A program made the translations under genes and the position numbers. A DNA stretch of 64,000 nt, taken from Maribacter sp. HTCC2170 (GTDB lineage Bacteria; Bacteroidota; Bacteroidia; Flavobacteriales; Flavobacteriaceae). The DNA lies in contig NC_014472.1 in assembly GCF_000153165.2 (NCBI RefSeq), positions 1,175,501-1,239,500 on the forward strand. Direction: 5' to 3'. How positions within the stretch are numbered: position 1 is the stretch's first letter; the number at the start of each line of letters is the position of its first letter. Below, piece by piece: positions 36,815 to 46,621 of this stretch. The notes below the pieces were generated by a model. The model did no database searches. It was not told the origin of the DNA and saw nothing but the letters and a program-made list of their open reading frames with translations.

Positions 36815-38137
36815 ATGCTGAACCGTTTACTTTTTACCAGAATTGACAACTCCCAATTATTGATTTTTAGAATCTTCTTTGGGATTCTGATTGCTTTGGA
36901 ATGTTACGGAGCCATTGTTACTGGATGGGTCAAAGACACCCTGATAGATCCACATTTCACTTTTACCTTTATTGGTTTTGAATGGCTACAACCGTTACCA
37001 GGTTATGGTATGTATTACTACTTTTTTGTAATGGGCACCTTGGGAATATTCGTTGCACTGGGCTACAAATATCGTTTGAGTGTCATAAGTTTCACCATAC
37101 TTTGGGCGATAGTCTATTTGATGCAAAAGTCATCTTATAACAACCATTACTATCTGTTGGCATTGATTTCTTTTTTGATGTGTTTCTTTCCTGCAAATAC
37201 AGGTTATTCGATTGATGCTAGACACAACCCTTCAGCTCGAAAAAATACAATGTTATCATATATAAAATGGATTGTGATTTTACAATTGTTTTTGGTTTAC
37301 TCTTATGCCTCAGTCGCAAAGTTATATGGCGATTGGTTAGATTTTCGCATTATAGAGTTCCTTATGAAGGATAAAGTAAATTATCCCATAATCGGGGAAT
37401 TATTACAAGAAAATTGGGTGCATAAAACCATCGCCACAACAGGAATAGCTTTCGATGCATTGATTGTTCCAGCTCTTTTGTGGAAACCAACCAGAAAAGC
37501 CGCCTTTTTGGTTTCAATTTTCTTTCACCTATTTAACTCCATAGTATTTCAAATTGGAATTTTTCCCTATTTGGCCCTTGCGTTCACAGTTTTCTTTTTT
37601 GAAGCGGACACCATTCGGAATATTTTTTTCAAAAAGAAGAATGCCGTAACAAAACCATATGTCAAAGCTCCTTCCAACAAGAAATTGCTTCTGTACGCTA
37701 GTGGTTTATATTTTTGTGTCCAGTTGCTATTACCCATCAGACACCATTTTATTGAAGATAAAGTTTTATGGACCGAAGAAGGGCATCGTTTAAGTTGGCG
37801 TATGATGCTTAGGAGTAGAACTGGCAAAATCCAATTCAAGGTGGTCAAAAATATAACTGGAGAATCCCAAATAGTAAAACTAGAAGATCATCTATCCAAA
37901 AAGCAAATGAGGAAAATTGGTGCTTATCCCGATTTCATATGGCAATTTGCACAATACCTAAGGAATGAACATAATACCAACGGAGACGAGGTCTCAGTCT
38001 ACGCATTAAATTCAAAAGTCAGTATTAATGGTAAACCCTACAAATCATTCATAGACCCCAAAGTAGATCTAGCTAGTGAGAAATGGAGTCATTTTGGACA
38101 TCATAATTGGATTTTACCTTCTGATAAAACGAAATGA
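36815..38137 (+). CDS. HTTM-domain membrane protein (vitamin K-dependent carboxylase-like)
   Basis: 440 residues. The first two-thirds has several membrane helices with the HTTM pattern (RIDNSQLLIFRIFFGILIALECYG; SSYNNHYYLLALISFLMCFFPA; KWIVILQLFLVYSYASVAKLYGDWL). A soluble C-terminal region from about residue 320 includes RLSWRMMLRSRTGKIQF. It resembles the N-terminal part of vitamin K gamma-glutamyl carboxylase, but the function in bacteria is unknown. ATG starts directly after the ribF stop, so it follows FMN/FAD synthesis in an operon, a common flavobacterial arrangement. Confidence 0.82.
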   Translation: MLNRLLFTRIDNSQLLIFRIFFGILIALECYGAIVTGWVKDTLIDPHFTFTFIGFEWLQPLPGYGMYYYFFVMGTLGIFVALGYKYRLSVISFTILWAIVYLMQKSSYNNHYYLLALISFLMCFFPANTGYSIDARHNPSARKNTMLSYIKWIVILQLFLVYSYASVAKLYGDWLDFRIIEFLMKDKVNYPIIGELLQENWVHKTIATTGIAFDALIVPALLWKPTRKAAFLVSIFFHLFNSIVFQIGIFPYLALAFTVFFFEADTIRNIFFKKKNAVTKPYVKAPSNKKLLLYASGLYFCVQLLLPIRHHFIEDKVLWTEEGHRLSWRMMLRSRTGKIQFKVVKNITGESQIVKLEDHLSKKQMRKIGAYPDFIWQFAQYLRNEHNTNGDEVSVYALNSKVSINGKPYKSFIDPKVDLASEKWSHFGHHNWILPSDKTK

Positions 38138-38150
38138 ACAAAGGGCCTTT

Positions 38151-38531
38151 TTAGAAAGCCACCGCACGCTGACATAGTTGTAAAGGCATTCCCCAAGGGT
38201 CTCGCAACATAACTAGAAGACTGCCATCATTTTTCACTACTTCTTCGACAAAAGAAGCGCCTTTATCCAATAAACGACATTTATCTTCTTCAGCTTTTTC
38301 TGAAACAAAAGCCACGTGGAATGTCAATGGATGCTGGGCTTTGAAATTGCTAATAAGCTCATCGGGCCTATGATAAAGCTCCAAAACCACTCTCTCAGAA
38401 GAATCTGCAAGAAAGGTCATAAAAGGAGGTTTTTCTTGCTGGTCTACAACTACAAGACCCAGATTATCAATATACCATTTAACTACAAAATGGATATCAT
38501 TTACGTTTAAAGCAAAATGTTCGAAGACCAT
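38151..38531 (-). CDS. VOC-superfamily (glyoxalase/bleomycin-resistance-like) protein
   Basis: 126 residues. The beta-alpha-beta-beta-beta pattern is seen: VFEHFALNVNDIHFVVKWYIDNLGL, then VVLELYHRP, then HPLTFHVAFVSEKAEED and VVKNDGSLLVMLRDPWGMPLQLCQRA. The last motif (DPWGxPLQL) is typical of VOC proteins that bind metals. It is a single, soluble protein. Substrate unknown; possibilities include a glyoxalase-type, dioxygenase-type or antibiotic-binding role. It is convergent with the HTTM gene (13 bp) and divergent from serS. Confidence 0.78.
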   Translation of the reverse strand: MVFEHFALNVNDIHFVVKWYIDNLGLVVVDQQEKPPFMTFLADSSERVVLELYHRPDELISNFKAQHPLTFHVAFVSEKAEEDKCRLLDKGASFVEEVVKNDGSLLVMLRDPWGMPLQLCQRAVAF

Positions 38532-38590
38532 GAGAATTCTCTTTTAAATACATCTAAGATAAATATATACCTAAAATCACAAGATTAGCT

Positions 38591-38598
38591 TAAATTTG
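38591..38598 (+). promoter_or_regulatory. -7 promoter box of serS
   Basis: TAAATTTG, followed by C, is a full TAnnTTTG match. The ATG of serS is 20 nt further on. No good -33 TTTG was found. Confidence 0.5.
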
Positions 38599-38618
38599 CA
38601 CGATTAAAGTCAAAACAA

Positions 38619-39890
38619 ATGCTACAATTACAGGCAATTCGAGAGAATAGGGATAGATTAGAGATCGCTCTTAAAAAAAGAAACATTGACGCCACCCAAA
38701 TATTTGAGAACGTAGTTCAATTAGATGAGAAAAGGCGTGCCACCCAATCCGAGCTAGACAACACCTTAGCCGAATCCAATAGGCTGTCTAAAGAAATTGG
38801 CGAACTTTTCAAAAGCGGAAGAGCTCAAGATGCAAATGTTCTTAAAGAAAAGACCAGCGGATTAAAAGAAGAGTCAAAACGTTTGGGAGAGGAACTTAAT
38901 ACTACTGCTGAGGAGTTACAGAATTTACTTTATCAAATACCTAACATTCCACACGATTTAGTACCTGCAGGTAACTCTGAAAATGATAATGAAGAGATTT
39001 TCAAAGAAGGGACAGTGCCTACCTTGTCGGCTGAGGCAATACCACATTGGGAGCTGGCAAAGAAATATGACATTATTGACTTTGAACTTGGTGTAAAAAT
39101 CACTGGTGCCGGTTTTCCTGTATACAAAGGTAAAGGTGCGCGATTGCAACGTGCATTGATCGCTTATTTTTTAGATAAAAACACAGAAGCCGGTTATACT
39201 GAGATGCAAGTACCACTTCTTGTGAATGAGGCTTCAGGTTATGGCACAGGACAATTGCCCGACAAAGAAGGTCAAATGTACCATGTTGGCGCCGATGACC
39301 TCTACTTGATTCCTACGGCAGAAGTACCTGTAACCAATATTTTTAGGGATGTTATTTTAAATGAAAGTGATTTTCCTATTTGTTATACGGGTTACACACC
39401 TTGTTTCAGAAGAGAAGCAGGTAGCTATGGCGCCCACGTTCGTGGATTAAATCGTTTACATCAATTTGATAAAGTAGAAATTGTTCGTGTTGAACATCCT
39501 TCAAAATCTTATGAAGCTTTAGACGGAATGGTTGAGCACGTCAAAACCATTTTACGTGAGTTGAAATTGCCATACAGAATTTTGCGTCTTTGTGGCGGAG
39601 ATCTTGGTTTTACGGCTGCCTTGACCTATGATTTCGAAGTATTCTCTACCGCACAAGACCGCTGGTTAGAGATTAGTTCAGTTTCCAATTTTGAGGCCTA
39701 CCAAGCCAATAGGTTAAAACTTAGGTTCAAAGATGAAAATGGGAAAAACAATTTGGCCCATACTTTAAACGGCAGTTCTTTGGCATTACCGAGGGTTTTG
39801 GCTGGTATCCTTGAGAACTATCAAACACCAGAAGGCATAAAAATCCCGGAAGTACTGGTTCCATATTGTGGATTCGATATAATCAATTAA
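38619..39890 (+). CDS. serS: Serine--tRNA ligase
   Basis: 423 residues. The N-terminal coiled-coil arm covers about residues 25-105 (LDEKRRATQSELDNTLAESNRLSKEIG). Class II motifs follow: YTEMQVPLLVNEASGYGTGQLPDKEG (motif 1 region), CYTGYTPCFRREAGSYGAHVRGLNRLHQFDKVEIV (motif 2) and LAHTLNGSSLALPRVLAGILENYQT (motif 3, catalytic Arg). It charges tRNA-Ser. It heads a co-directional run (TPR, DUF4286, rsmA, mgtE) seen in many flavobacteria. The normal length is kept. Confidence 0.97.
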   Translation: MLQLQAIRENRDRLEIALKKRNIDATQIFENVVQLDEKRRATQSELDNTLAESNRLSKEIGELFKSGRAQDANVLKEKTSGLKEESKRLGEELNTTAEELQNLLYQIPNIPHDLVPAGNSENDNEEIFKEGTVPTLSAEAIPHWELAKKYDIIDFELGVKITGAGFPVYKGKGARLQRALIAYFLDKNTEAGYTEMQVPLLVNEASGYGTGQLPDKEGQMYHVGADDLYLIPTAEVPVTNIFRDVILNESDFPICYTGYTPCFRREAGSYGAHVRGLNRLHQFDKVEIVRVEHPSKSYEALDGMVEHVKTILRELKLPYRILRLCGGDLGFTAALTYDFEVFSTAQDRWLEISSVSNFEAYQANRLKLRFKDENGKNNLAHTLNGSSLALPRVLAGILENYQTPEGIKIPEVLVPYCGFDIIN

Positions 39891-39950
39891 GAGGGTTTTG
39901 CATAAACCATAACATGAGCTTTGCTCATTCTACGTATCTTTGGTAAAAAC

Positions 39951-41741
39951 GTGCTTTTGAGGTTGTCCTTGGTCATTTTTGTTTTATTCTTTTCGCAGAT
40001 TGTATTATCGCAAGATGATTTTTTAGCGAAACAGTATTTTAATGATGGGGATTTTGAAAAGGCAGTTGTGTTTTTTGAAAAATTAGTTGAAACAAACCCA
40101 AGAAGAACTGATTATATAGAGGGTTTGATTGCCTGTTATCAGCAATTGGAACGTTATAAAGAAGCTGAGGATTACTTAATTCAAAAGATAAATGAAAGTA
40201 ATTTTTATCCTATATTTCTTGTTGAACTTGGGCATAACCATTCGCTTCAAAACCAGACTGAAAAAGCCAGCGAATATTATGAAAAAGCATTGACCAAAAT
40301 TGATGAAAATCCTAATTTCGGCTATAGTATTGCCTTTCGCTTTCAGAAATATTCCCTTCTAAAATATGCTTTAAAGGCTTATTCAAGAGCCATGGAATTA
40401 AATCCGAAACTGGATTTCAACTATCAATTGGCCCGTATCTATGGGGAACAAGGGGATGTTGATAAAATGTACGGTTCGTATTTGAACTTACTTGTTAATG
40501 GTAAAACGTCAAAATCAAATGTTTTGAGAAGTATTGATGATTTTATTTCTTCCGATCCCGAAAACGAAAACAATATAATACTCAAAAAACTATTGCTTCA
40601 AAACGCCCAGCAAAACCCCGACGTACTTTGGAACGATTTGCTAAGCTGGCTATTTGTACAACAAAAACAGTATAATAGTGCTTTTAGACAAGAGAAAGCC
40701 ATTTTTAGAAGAATGCAAGGAGGTTCTATTCAGCGCTTGATTAGTCTTGGGAATTTGGCCCTGGATGATAGTGAAAAGGAAATCGCAAGAGCCATTTATG
40801 GGTACGTCTCTGAAAAATCAGCCGATGAGGTCACAAGATTGAATGCACAATTGAGTTTGATTGATATTCAATTAATGGATGCCAAAGAAAAAACGTTGGT
40901 CGAGGTTGAAAAACGATATAAGGCCTTAGTCGAAACCCATGGGTATAAAAATCAGACCTTACAGTTACAGATTGCTTATGCCAATTTTTTAACCTTTAGA
41001 CGAGACACTCCCCAGCCGGCAATTGACATTCTTAAAAACTGTTTGGAATTGCCTTTGAATGCACGTGGTAACGCCTACATTAAACTAGCATTGGGAGATA
41101 TTTTGGTTTACGACAAAAAGTTTAATCAGGCTTTGATTTATTTTTCGCAAATACAAAAAAAACTAAAAAACGATGTTCTTGGTCAGAATGCCAGGTTCAA
41201 AGTCGCCCAAACGAGTTTTTATAAAGGTGATTTTGACTGGTCACTTACGCAATTGAAAGTTCTTCGAGGTTCTACCTCCCAGCTAATTGCCAATGATGCC
41301 ATGCAATTGAGTTTGTTGATCTCAGACAATTCATTGGAGGATTCAACGCAAACGGCATTAAAAAAATATGCCCGTGCAGACCTATTGGCGTATCAAAACA
41401 AGACAAAAGAGGCAATCACCGCATTGGACGATATTCTTCAAAATCATAAGGGGGAGAAGATTGAAGATGAAGCTTTACTCAAACAAGGGGAGCTACTCGT
41501 TAGCATAAAAGACTATGATGCAGCAAAATTCAATTACCAAAAAATTATTGAATTCTATACCAGTGATATATTGGCCGATGACGCCTACTTTGCTTTGGGA
41601 GAGTTGTACAGGAATGTTTTGAATGAACCAGAGAAGGCAAAGGAGCACTATGAAAAAATCATCTACAATTATCAGGACAGTTATTATTTTCCCCAAGCAC
41701 GTAAGAATTTTAGGTTGTTGCGGGGAGACAGTATAAATTAA
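39951..41741 (+). CDS. Exported tetratricopeptide repeat protein
   Basis: 596 residues from the GTG at 39951; the frame is open to a TTG at 39921, but the GTG gives a clean signal peptide (LLRLSLVIFVLFFSQIVLSQ). The rest is helical TPR repeats, e.g. AKQYFNDGDFEKAVVFFEKLVETNPRRTDY, KASEYYEKALTKIDENPNFGYS and NQALIYFSQIQKKLKNDVLGQNARFKVAQTSFYKGDF. The last repeats (about 520-590) resemble outer-membrane-assembly TPR arms (YbgF/BamD-like). It probably acts as a periplasmic scaffold, and its position between serS and rsmA is conserved in flavobacteria. Start codon uncertain. Confidence 0.8.
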   Translation: MLLRLSLVIFVLFFSQIVLSQDDFLAKQYFNDGDFEKAVVFFEKLVETNPRRTDYIEGLIACYQQLERYKEAEDYLIQKINESNFYPIFLVELGHNHSLQNQTEKASEYYEKALTKIDENPNFGYSIAFRFQKYSLLKYALKAYSRAMELNPKLDFNYQLARIYGEQGDVDKMYGSYLNLLVNGKTSKSNVLRSIDDFISSDPENENNIILKKLLLQNAQQNPDVLWNDLLSWLFVQQKQYNSAFRQEKAIFRRMQGGSIQRLISLGNLALDDSEKEIARAIYGYVSEKSADEVTRLNAQLSLIDIQLMDAKEKTLVEVEKRYKALVETHGYKNQTLQLQIAYANFLTFRRDTPQPAIDILKNCLELPLNARGNAYIKLALGDILVYDKKFNQALIYFSQIQKKLKNDVLGQNARFKVAQTSFYKGDFDWSLTQLKVLRGSTSQLIANDAMQLSLLISDNSLEDSTQTALKKYARADLLAYQNKTKEAITALDDILQNHKGEKIEDEALLKQGELLVSIKDYDAAKFNYQKIIEFYTSDILADDAYFALGELYRNVLNEPEKAKEHYEKIIYNYQDSYYFPQARKNFRLLRGDSIN

Positions 41742-41789
41742 GTGTTAGAACAATTATCAGATTCTAAAAAGAGATTGAAGCCAAAAAAC

Positions 41790-42101
41790 ATGTACATATA
41801 TAACGTTACTACCAATATTGAAGAATCGGCCCACGACCAATGGTTAAAATGGATGAATGAAACCCATATTCCAGATGTATTGGCGACCGGTAAATTCCTG
41901 TCGGCCAAAATGTGCAAGGTTTTGGTTGAGGAAGATATGGGAGGTGTTACATATTCAGTACAGTTTACCACTGTTGACAAAGAAACGCTTTTGGCATACT
42001 ACAAAGAAGATGCCCCCAAATTGAGGAATGATGCTCAACAATTGTTTTCCAATAAATTTGTTTCGTTCCGAACTGAACTTGAAGTCATTAGTGAACATTG
42101 A
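41790..42101 (+). CDS. DUF4286 family protein
   Basis: 103 residues from the ATG at 41790; the frame is open to a GTG at 41742, right after the TPR stop. The product starts [22 protein letters not shown], followed by [20 protein letters not shown] and [15 protein letters not shown], the DUF4286 signature. The fold is likely ferredoxin-like. The function is unknown. It is placed between the TPR gene and rsmA, with 4 bp to rsmA, so it is probably part of the same transcript. Confidence 0.88.
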   Translation: MYIYNVTTNIEESAHDQWLKWMNETHIPDVLATGKFLSAKMCKVLVEEDMGGVTYSVQFTTVDKETLLAYYKEDAPKLRNDAQQLFSNKFVSFRTELEVISEH

Positions 42102-42105
42102 ATTT

Positions 42106-42975
42106 ATGGGAAAAAGAAAAAAGAAGAGTTCAGGTTCTTATAAGAAAAATAAAAAACACTACTCCGAAAAAGGGCCGGTAAAGGCTAAAAAACATCTGGG
42201 ACAACATTTCTTAAAAGATGAATCAATTGCCAAACAGATAGCTGAAACTCTTTCGTTTGTTGGCTATAAAAATGTAATTGAAATTGGGCCAGGTACTGGA
42301 GTGCTTACAAAGTATCTACTTCAAAACGAAATTGACCTTGTGGCGATGGATTTAGACTCAGAATCAATAGTTTACCTCAATAACAATTTTGCTCTCGAGC
42401 ACCCCGAAATCCTAGGCAAGAAAAGCAGTTTAAAAGTAGTTGAAGCAGATTTCCTAAAGTACAACTTAGGCCTATTGTTTGATTCAGAACCTTTCGCCAT
42501 CACTGGAAATTTCCCTTATAACATTTCTACCCAAATCGTATTCAAAATGCTTGAGCTTAAAGCACAGGTGCCTGAATTTTCAGGAATGTTCCAAAAAGAG
42601 GTTGCAGAACGTATCTGTGCAAGCGAGGGCAATAAAACCTACGGTATTCTTTCGGTTTTAACTCAAGCCTTTTATAATGCCGATTATCTTTTCACCGTTG
42701 AACCGGAAGTCTTTGACCCACCGCCAAAAGTACATTCTGGAGTAATGCGTTTAGTGCGTAAGGATGATTTTGAACTTGGATGCGACGAAAGATTATTCTT
42801 TAGAGTAGTAAAAACAGCATTCAACCAAAGAAGAAAAACTTTACGAAATAGTTTAAAAAGCTTTGACCTTTCCAATATTCTCAAAGAAGATGCTATATTT
42901 GACCAACGCCCTGAACAATTGACCGTTTCGGAATTTATAGAGTTGGCAAAGAAGATAGCAGATGACACCATTTAA
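42106..42975 (+). CDS. rsmA: 16S rRNA dimethyladenosine transferase
   Basis: 289 residues from the ATG at 42106; 26 more in-frame residues upstream overlap the DUF4286 gene and are not conserved. A basic N-terminal extension ([18 protein letters not shown]) precedes [16 protein letters not shown]-adenosylmethionine motif [14 protein letters not shown] and the catalytic NFPYNIS (N-x-P-Y) are intact, as is the C-terminal [12 protein letters not shown]. It dimethylates A1518 and A1519 of 16S rRNA. The end overlaps mgtE by 14 bp, so the two are co-transcribed. Confidence 0.96.
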   Translation: MGKRKKKSSGSYKKNKKHYSEKGPVKAKKHLGQHFLKDESIAKQIAETLSFVGYKNVIEIGPGTGVLTKYLLQNEIDLVAMDLDSESIVYLNNNFALEHPEILGKKSSLKVVEADFLKYNLGLLFDSEPFAITGNFPYNISTQIVFKMLELKAQVPEFSGMFQKEVAERICASEGNKTYGILSVLTQAFYNADYLFTVEPEVFDPPPKVHSGVMRLVRKDDFELGCDERLFFRVVKTAFNQRRKTLRNSLKSFDLSNILKEDAIFDQRPEQLTVSEFIELAKKIADDTI

Positions 42976-44314
42976 ACTCACAGATGAGCTTCTTGAAGAG
43001 ATTAAACAACTGATCGAGGACCAGCAAAACGCAAAGCTGGAAACTCTTTTGGAAGAGGTGCATTATGCCGATATCGCTGAAATTGTAGATGAGTTGAATG
43101 AGGAAGAATCCATTTACCTCATTAAACTACTGGATAGTGATAAAACCTCTGATGTACTTACTGAGCTAGATGAAGATGTAAGAGAGGTGATTCTAAATAA
43201 TCTTTCTGTTAAAGAGATTGCAGAAGAGCTCGAAGAATTAGATACAGATGACGCAGCTGATATTGTTGGGGAACTTCCCGATGAAATTGTTCAAGAGGTT
43301 ATTTCCGAAATCGAGGATAAGGAGCATGCCAAGGATATTGTGGACCTCCTACGTTATGATGAGGATTCTGCTGGTGGACTTATGGCAAAAGAATTGGTAA
43401 AAGTACGTGAGAGCTGGAATGTGCTGACATGCGTTAAGGAAATGCGCGCACAGGCCGAAAATGTTACACGCGTTCATTCTATTTATGTAGTAGATGATGA
43501 GGATAAATTAAAAGGTAGATTATCTTTAAAAGACCTGCTAACAACTTCAACAAAAAGTCATATTAGTGATATATACATTCCCAAAGTAGATTCGGTAAAT
43601 GTAAATGAAGATTCAGAGGAAGTTGCCAAAATCATGTCTAAATATGATCTAGAGGCTATTCCCGTAGTAGATGCGATGGGGCGATTGGTAGGCCGAATAA
43701 CGATTGACGACATTGTTGATGTTATTAAAGAAGAAGCTGAAAAAGATTACCAGATGGCAGCTGGTATCTCACAAGACGTCGAAGCAGATGATAGTATATG
43801 GGATTTAACCCGTGCTCGATTGCCATGGTTGTTCCTAGGTTTGGTAGGTGGCGTTGGGGCTGCGGCTATAATGGGTCGTTTTGAAGAACTGATCAGTCAA
43901 CATGCTATATTATTCTATTTTACCCCATTAATTGCTGCCATGGCAGGTAATGTAGGTGTACAGTCAAGTGCTATAATAGTGCAGGGTCTTGCCAATGATG
44001 ATTTAAAAGGAAGTGTAAGCAATCGACTAATAAAAGAAGTCTTATTAGCAGCACTGAATGGTCTAATTTTAGCTGCAGTACTCTTGCTTTTTACATGGGC
44101 CTATAAAGGAGATTTTTTAACTGCTCTGGCAATATCAATTTCGTTGATAGTAGTTATAATAGTTGCCGGACTTATTGGAACCTTTATTCCATTATTTCTT
44201 GATAAAAGAGGAATAGATCCTGCAATTGCCACTGGGCCATTTATTACAACGAGCAACGACATTTTCGGTATCTTGATTTACTTTTGGATTGCCAAAATGG
44301 TATTGGGGATTTAG
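42962..44314 (+). CDS. mgtE: Magnesium transporter MgtE
   Basis: 450 residues. The N-terminal helical domain (about 1-130) has acidic repeats such as [23 protein letters not shown]. Two CBS domains follow (about 135-255), with [24 protein letters not shown] and [23 protein letters not shown]. Five membrane helices cover about 285-450, containing [19 protein letters not shown] and the last [21 protein letters not shown]. This is the full MgtE plan, with Mg2+-sensing gate domains. The start ATG lies inside the end of rsmA. Followed by a cupin gene after 25 bp. Confidence 0.96.
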   Translation: MTPFKLTDELLEEIKQLIEDQQNAKLETLLEEVHYADIAEIVDELNEEESIYLIKLLDSDKTSDVLTELDEDVREVILNNLSVKEIAEELEELDTDDAADIVGELPDEIVQEVISEIEDKEHAKDIVDLLRYDEDSAGGLMAKELVKVRESWNVLTCVKEMRAQAENVTRVHSIYVVDDEDKLKGRLSLKDLLTTSTKSHISDIYIPKVDSVNVNEDSEEVAKIMSKYDLEAIPVVDAMGRLVGRITIDDIVDVIKEEAEKDYQMAAGISQDVEADDSIWDLTRARLPWLFLGLVGGVGAAAIMGRFEELISQHAILFYFTPLIAAMAGNVGVQSSAIIVQGLANDDLKGSVSNRLIKEVLLAALNGLILAAVLLLFTWAYKGDFLTALAISISLIVVIIVAGLIGTFIPLFLDKRGIDPAIATGPFITTSNDIFGILIYFWIAKMVLGI

Positions 44315-44339
44315 TACCTGTCCATAAAATTAATTTTCT

Positions 44340-44705
44340 ATGAAACCCATCAACCTTAAAGAAAAACATGCCGAATTCAAAGCACATTGGCACCCACATC
44401 AGATTGCTATTGTGGATAATATGCAAGTACTCCTGGCTAAAATCAAAGGAGAATTTGTTTGGCATTCGCACGAAGATGAAGACGAGCTTTTTCAGGTTTT
44501 GAAAGGAACCCTGTATATGCAGTTTAGAGAAAAGACAGTTGTTGTTAATGAAGGTGAAATCATAGTTGTTCCCAAGGGTGTGGAACATAATCCCATGACC
44601 AAAAATAACGAAGAAGTTCATGTGCTTCTTTTCGAAAAACTAAGCACTTCGCATACGGGAAAAGTGATAGATGAAAAAACCAAGACCGAATACCCGAAAA
44701 TATAA
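44340..44705 (+). CDS. Cupin-domain protein
   Basis: 121 residues. The cupin motifs GEFVWHSHEDEDELFQVLKG (metal H-x-H...E) and GEIIVVPKGVEHNPM are both intact, so a metal is likely bound. It resembles small single-domain cupins such as mannose-6-phosphate isomerase-like proteins; the reaction is not known. It is 25 bp after mgtE and 40 bp before a PGDH-type dehydrogenase, so it is probably part of the same transcript. Cytoplasmic, no signal. Confidence 0.85.
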   Translation: MKPINLKEKHAEFKAHWHPHQIAIVDNMQVLLAKIKGEFVWHSHEDEDELFQVLKGTLYMQFREKTVVVNEGEIIVVPKGVEHNPMTKNNEEVHVLLFEKLSTSHTGKVIDEKTKTEYPKI

Positions 44706-44745
44706 TGTGTTCAAAGGAAAATTACAAGTTAATCCCCCTTATCCA

Positions 44746-45684
44746 ATGAAAGTATTGCATGTAGATACAAACCACCCTTTATTACTAAAGCAATTTGAGG
44801 TGCTTGGTTTTAAAAATGATGAAGATTATTCATCATCCAAAGAACAAATAGAACACAGAATAGGCGAATATGACGGAATTACTATACGCAGTAGGTTCAC
44901 GATTGACAAAGAATTTATCAAAAAGGCCAAAAATCTAAAGTTTATTGGCCGAGTGGGTGCAGGACTTGAGAACATTGACGTCGCCTATGCCAAAAAGAAG
45001 AATATATTTTTAGCTGCTGCTCCTGAAGGAAACCGAAATGCCGTGGGCGAACACACGCTGGGTATGTTATTATCCCTATTTAACAATTTGAACAAGGCAA
45101 ACTTGGAAGTTAGAAATGGTAAATGGGATAGGGAAGGAAACCGAGGAGTTGAACTAGATGGCAAAACCGTGGGTATCATCGGCTATGGGAATATGGGAAA
45201 GGCATTTGCCAAAAAATTAAGGGGATTTGATGTAGAAGTCCTGTGTTATGATATTGTTGGTGGCGTTGGTGATGAAAACGCTCGACAGGTTGGTATAATG
45301 GAGCTTCAACAAAAAACGGATGTCTTAAGTCTGCATGTTCCCCAGACGCCCGAAACAACTGGTATGATTAACAACAATTTCATTACGGCTTTTCAAAAAC
45401 CATTCTGGCTATTGAACACTGCTAGGGGTAAATGTGTTGTTACCCAAGATTTAGTAACCAATCTTAAATCTAAGAATATATTGGGCGCAGGTTTAGATGT
45501 GCTCGAATATGAAAAAACATCATTTGAAAATATGTTCGATGATAATTCCCTTCCAGAGGCGTTCAAATATTTGACCAAATCAGAAAATGTATTGTTCACA
45601 CCGCACGTAGCAGGTTGGACTGTTGAAAGCAAAGAAAAGCTTGCACAAACCATTGTTGATAAAATCAAAGAAAGATTTTGTTAA
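44746..45684 (+). CDS. D-2-hydroxyacid dehydrogenase (3-phosphoglycerate dehydrogenase-like)
   Basis: 312 residues from the ATG at 44746; a longer frame from 44671 overlaps the cupin gene. It has NAD-binding KTVGIIGYGNMGKAFAKKL (about residue 140), the substrate segment LKFIGRVGAGLENID, and the catalytic triad: Arg in LLNTARGKCVV, Glu in LDVLEYEK and His in LFTPHVAGWT. It uses NAD to oxidise a D-2-hydroxyacid. It lacks the C-terminal ACT domain of SerA-type PGDHs, so phosphoglycerate or another hydroxyacid is possible. Followed by DUF1801 at 31 bp. Confidence 0.9.
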   Translation: MKVLHVDTNHPLLLKQFEVLGFKNDEDYSSSKEQIEHRIGEYDGITIRSRFTIDKEFIKKAKNLKFIGRVGAGLENIDVAYAKKKNIFLAAAPEGNRNAVGEHTLGMLLSLFNNLNKANLEVRNGKWDREGNRGVELDGKTVGIIGYGNMGKAFAKKLRGFDVEVLCYDIVGGVGDENARQVGIMELQQKTDVLSLHVPQTPETTGMINNNFITAFQKPFWLLNTARGKCVVTQDLVTNLKSKNILGAGLDVLEYEKTSFENMFDDNSLPEAFKYLTKSENVLFTPHVAGWTVESKEKLAQTIVDKIKERFC

Positions 45685-45715
45685 CTTTAAGCAGTACGCT
45701 AAAATTTCTTTGACC

Positions 45716-46174
45716 ATGCAATCTAATGCAACATCACCCCAACAATACATCAAGGAACTTCCAGAAGACCGTAAAAAGGTCATTACAAAGATAAGGCAGA
45801 CTATTCTTAACAATTTACCCAAGGGTTTTGAGGAACAGATGAGTTACGGCATGTTGGGTTTTGTTGTACCACATAGTATTTATCCAGATGGTTACCATTG
45901 TAACCCAGACCTACCACTACCCTTTATGAATCTTGCTTCGCAAAAGCACTTTGTTTCTCTTTATCATTCCGGGATCTATGCAAGTGCTGAATTAATGAAC
46001 TGGTTTGTAGATGAATACCCTAAACGTGTAAAAACAAAATTAGACATGGGCAAGAGTTGCGTGCGGTTCAAAAACATGAATAACATTCCGTATGAGCTTA
46101 TTGGCGAGCTATGTTCTAAAATGAATGTTGAGGATTGGATAGCCCTATATGAGAAAAACATCAAAAAAGCATAG
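45716..46174 (+). CDS. DUF1801 protein
   Basis: 152 residues from the ATG at 45716; the open frame extends upstream into the previous gene and is not counted. The conserved segments are SPQQYIKELPEDRKKVITKIRQTILNNLP, FEEQMSYGMLGFVVP and a later YKRxxx-free region with ASQKHFVSLYHSGIYA and SCVRFKNMNNIP. This is the DUF1801/YdhG-like family, related to a Fra/IscX-type iron chaperone in some annotations, but no function is proven. It is 5 bp before a VOC gene and probably co-transcribed. Confidence 0.8.
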   Translation: MQSNATSPQQYIKELPEDRKKVITKIRQTILNNLPKGFEEQMSYGMLGFVVPHSIYPDGYHCNPDLPLPFMNLASQKHFVSLYHSGIYASAELMNWFVDEYPKRVKTKLDMGKSCVRFKNMNNIPYELIGELCSKMNVEDWIALYEKNIKKA

Positions 46175-46179
46175 ACCTT

Positions 46180-46566
46180 ATGAAGAATAGAGTAACAGGC
46201 TTAGGAGGGTTTTTCTTTAAGACCAAGAATCCCAACGAGGTAAAGGAATGGTACAAAAACCATTTAGGATTGAACACGAATCAATACGGCTGTACATTCT
46301 GGTGGAAAGACAAAGAAGGGAATGATTGTTCTACACAATGGAGTCCCATGAATGAGGACACCAAATACTTTGACCCCAGTGAAAAACAATTCATGATGAA
46401 TTTTAGGGTTGAAAACCTTGTGGAATTGCTCAAAGTGCTAAAGGAGGAAGGTGTTACTGTAGTTGGTGAGATTGAGGAATATGAGTATGGCAAATTTGGT
46501 TGGATTTTAGATCCTGAAGGCAATAAATTGGAGCTATGGGAACCAATTGACCAAGCCTTCCTTTGA
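46180..46566 (+). CDS. VOC-superfamily protein
   Basis: 128 residues. RVTGLGGFFFKTKNPNEVKEWYKNHLGL at the start, KQFMMNFRVENLVELLKVLKEEGVTVVGEIEEYEYGKFGWILDPEGNKLELWEP in the second half are the paired beta-alpha-beta modules of the VOC fold. The DPEGNKLELWE end is typical. Substrate unknown. It begins 6 bp after the DUF1801 gene and probably shares its transcript. It is a different subgroup from the VOC protein at 38151-38531. Confidence 0.85.
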   Translation: MKNRVTGLGGFFFKTKNPNEVKEWYKNHLGLNTNQYGCTFWWKDKEGNDCSTQWSPMNEDTKYFDPSEKQFMMNFRVENLVELLKVLKEEGVTVVGEIEEYEYGKFGWILDPEGNKLELWEPIDQAFL

Positions 46567-46621
46567 TGTTAAAATATTTACTACATTTAACATTCGTATT
46601 AACCACCAAAAATCAAATAAA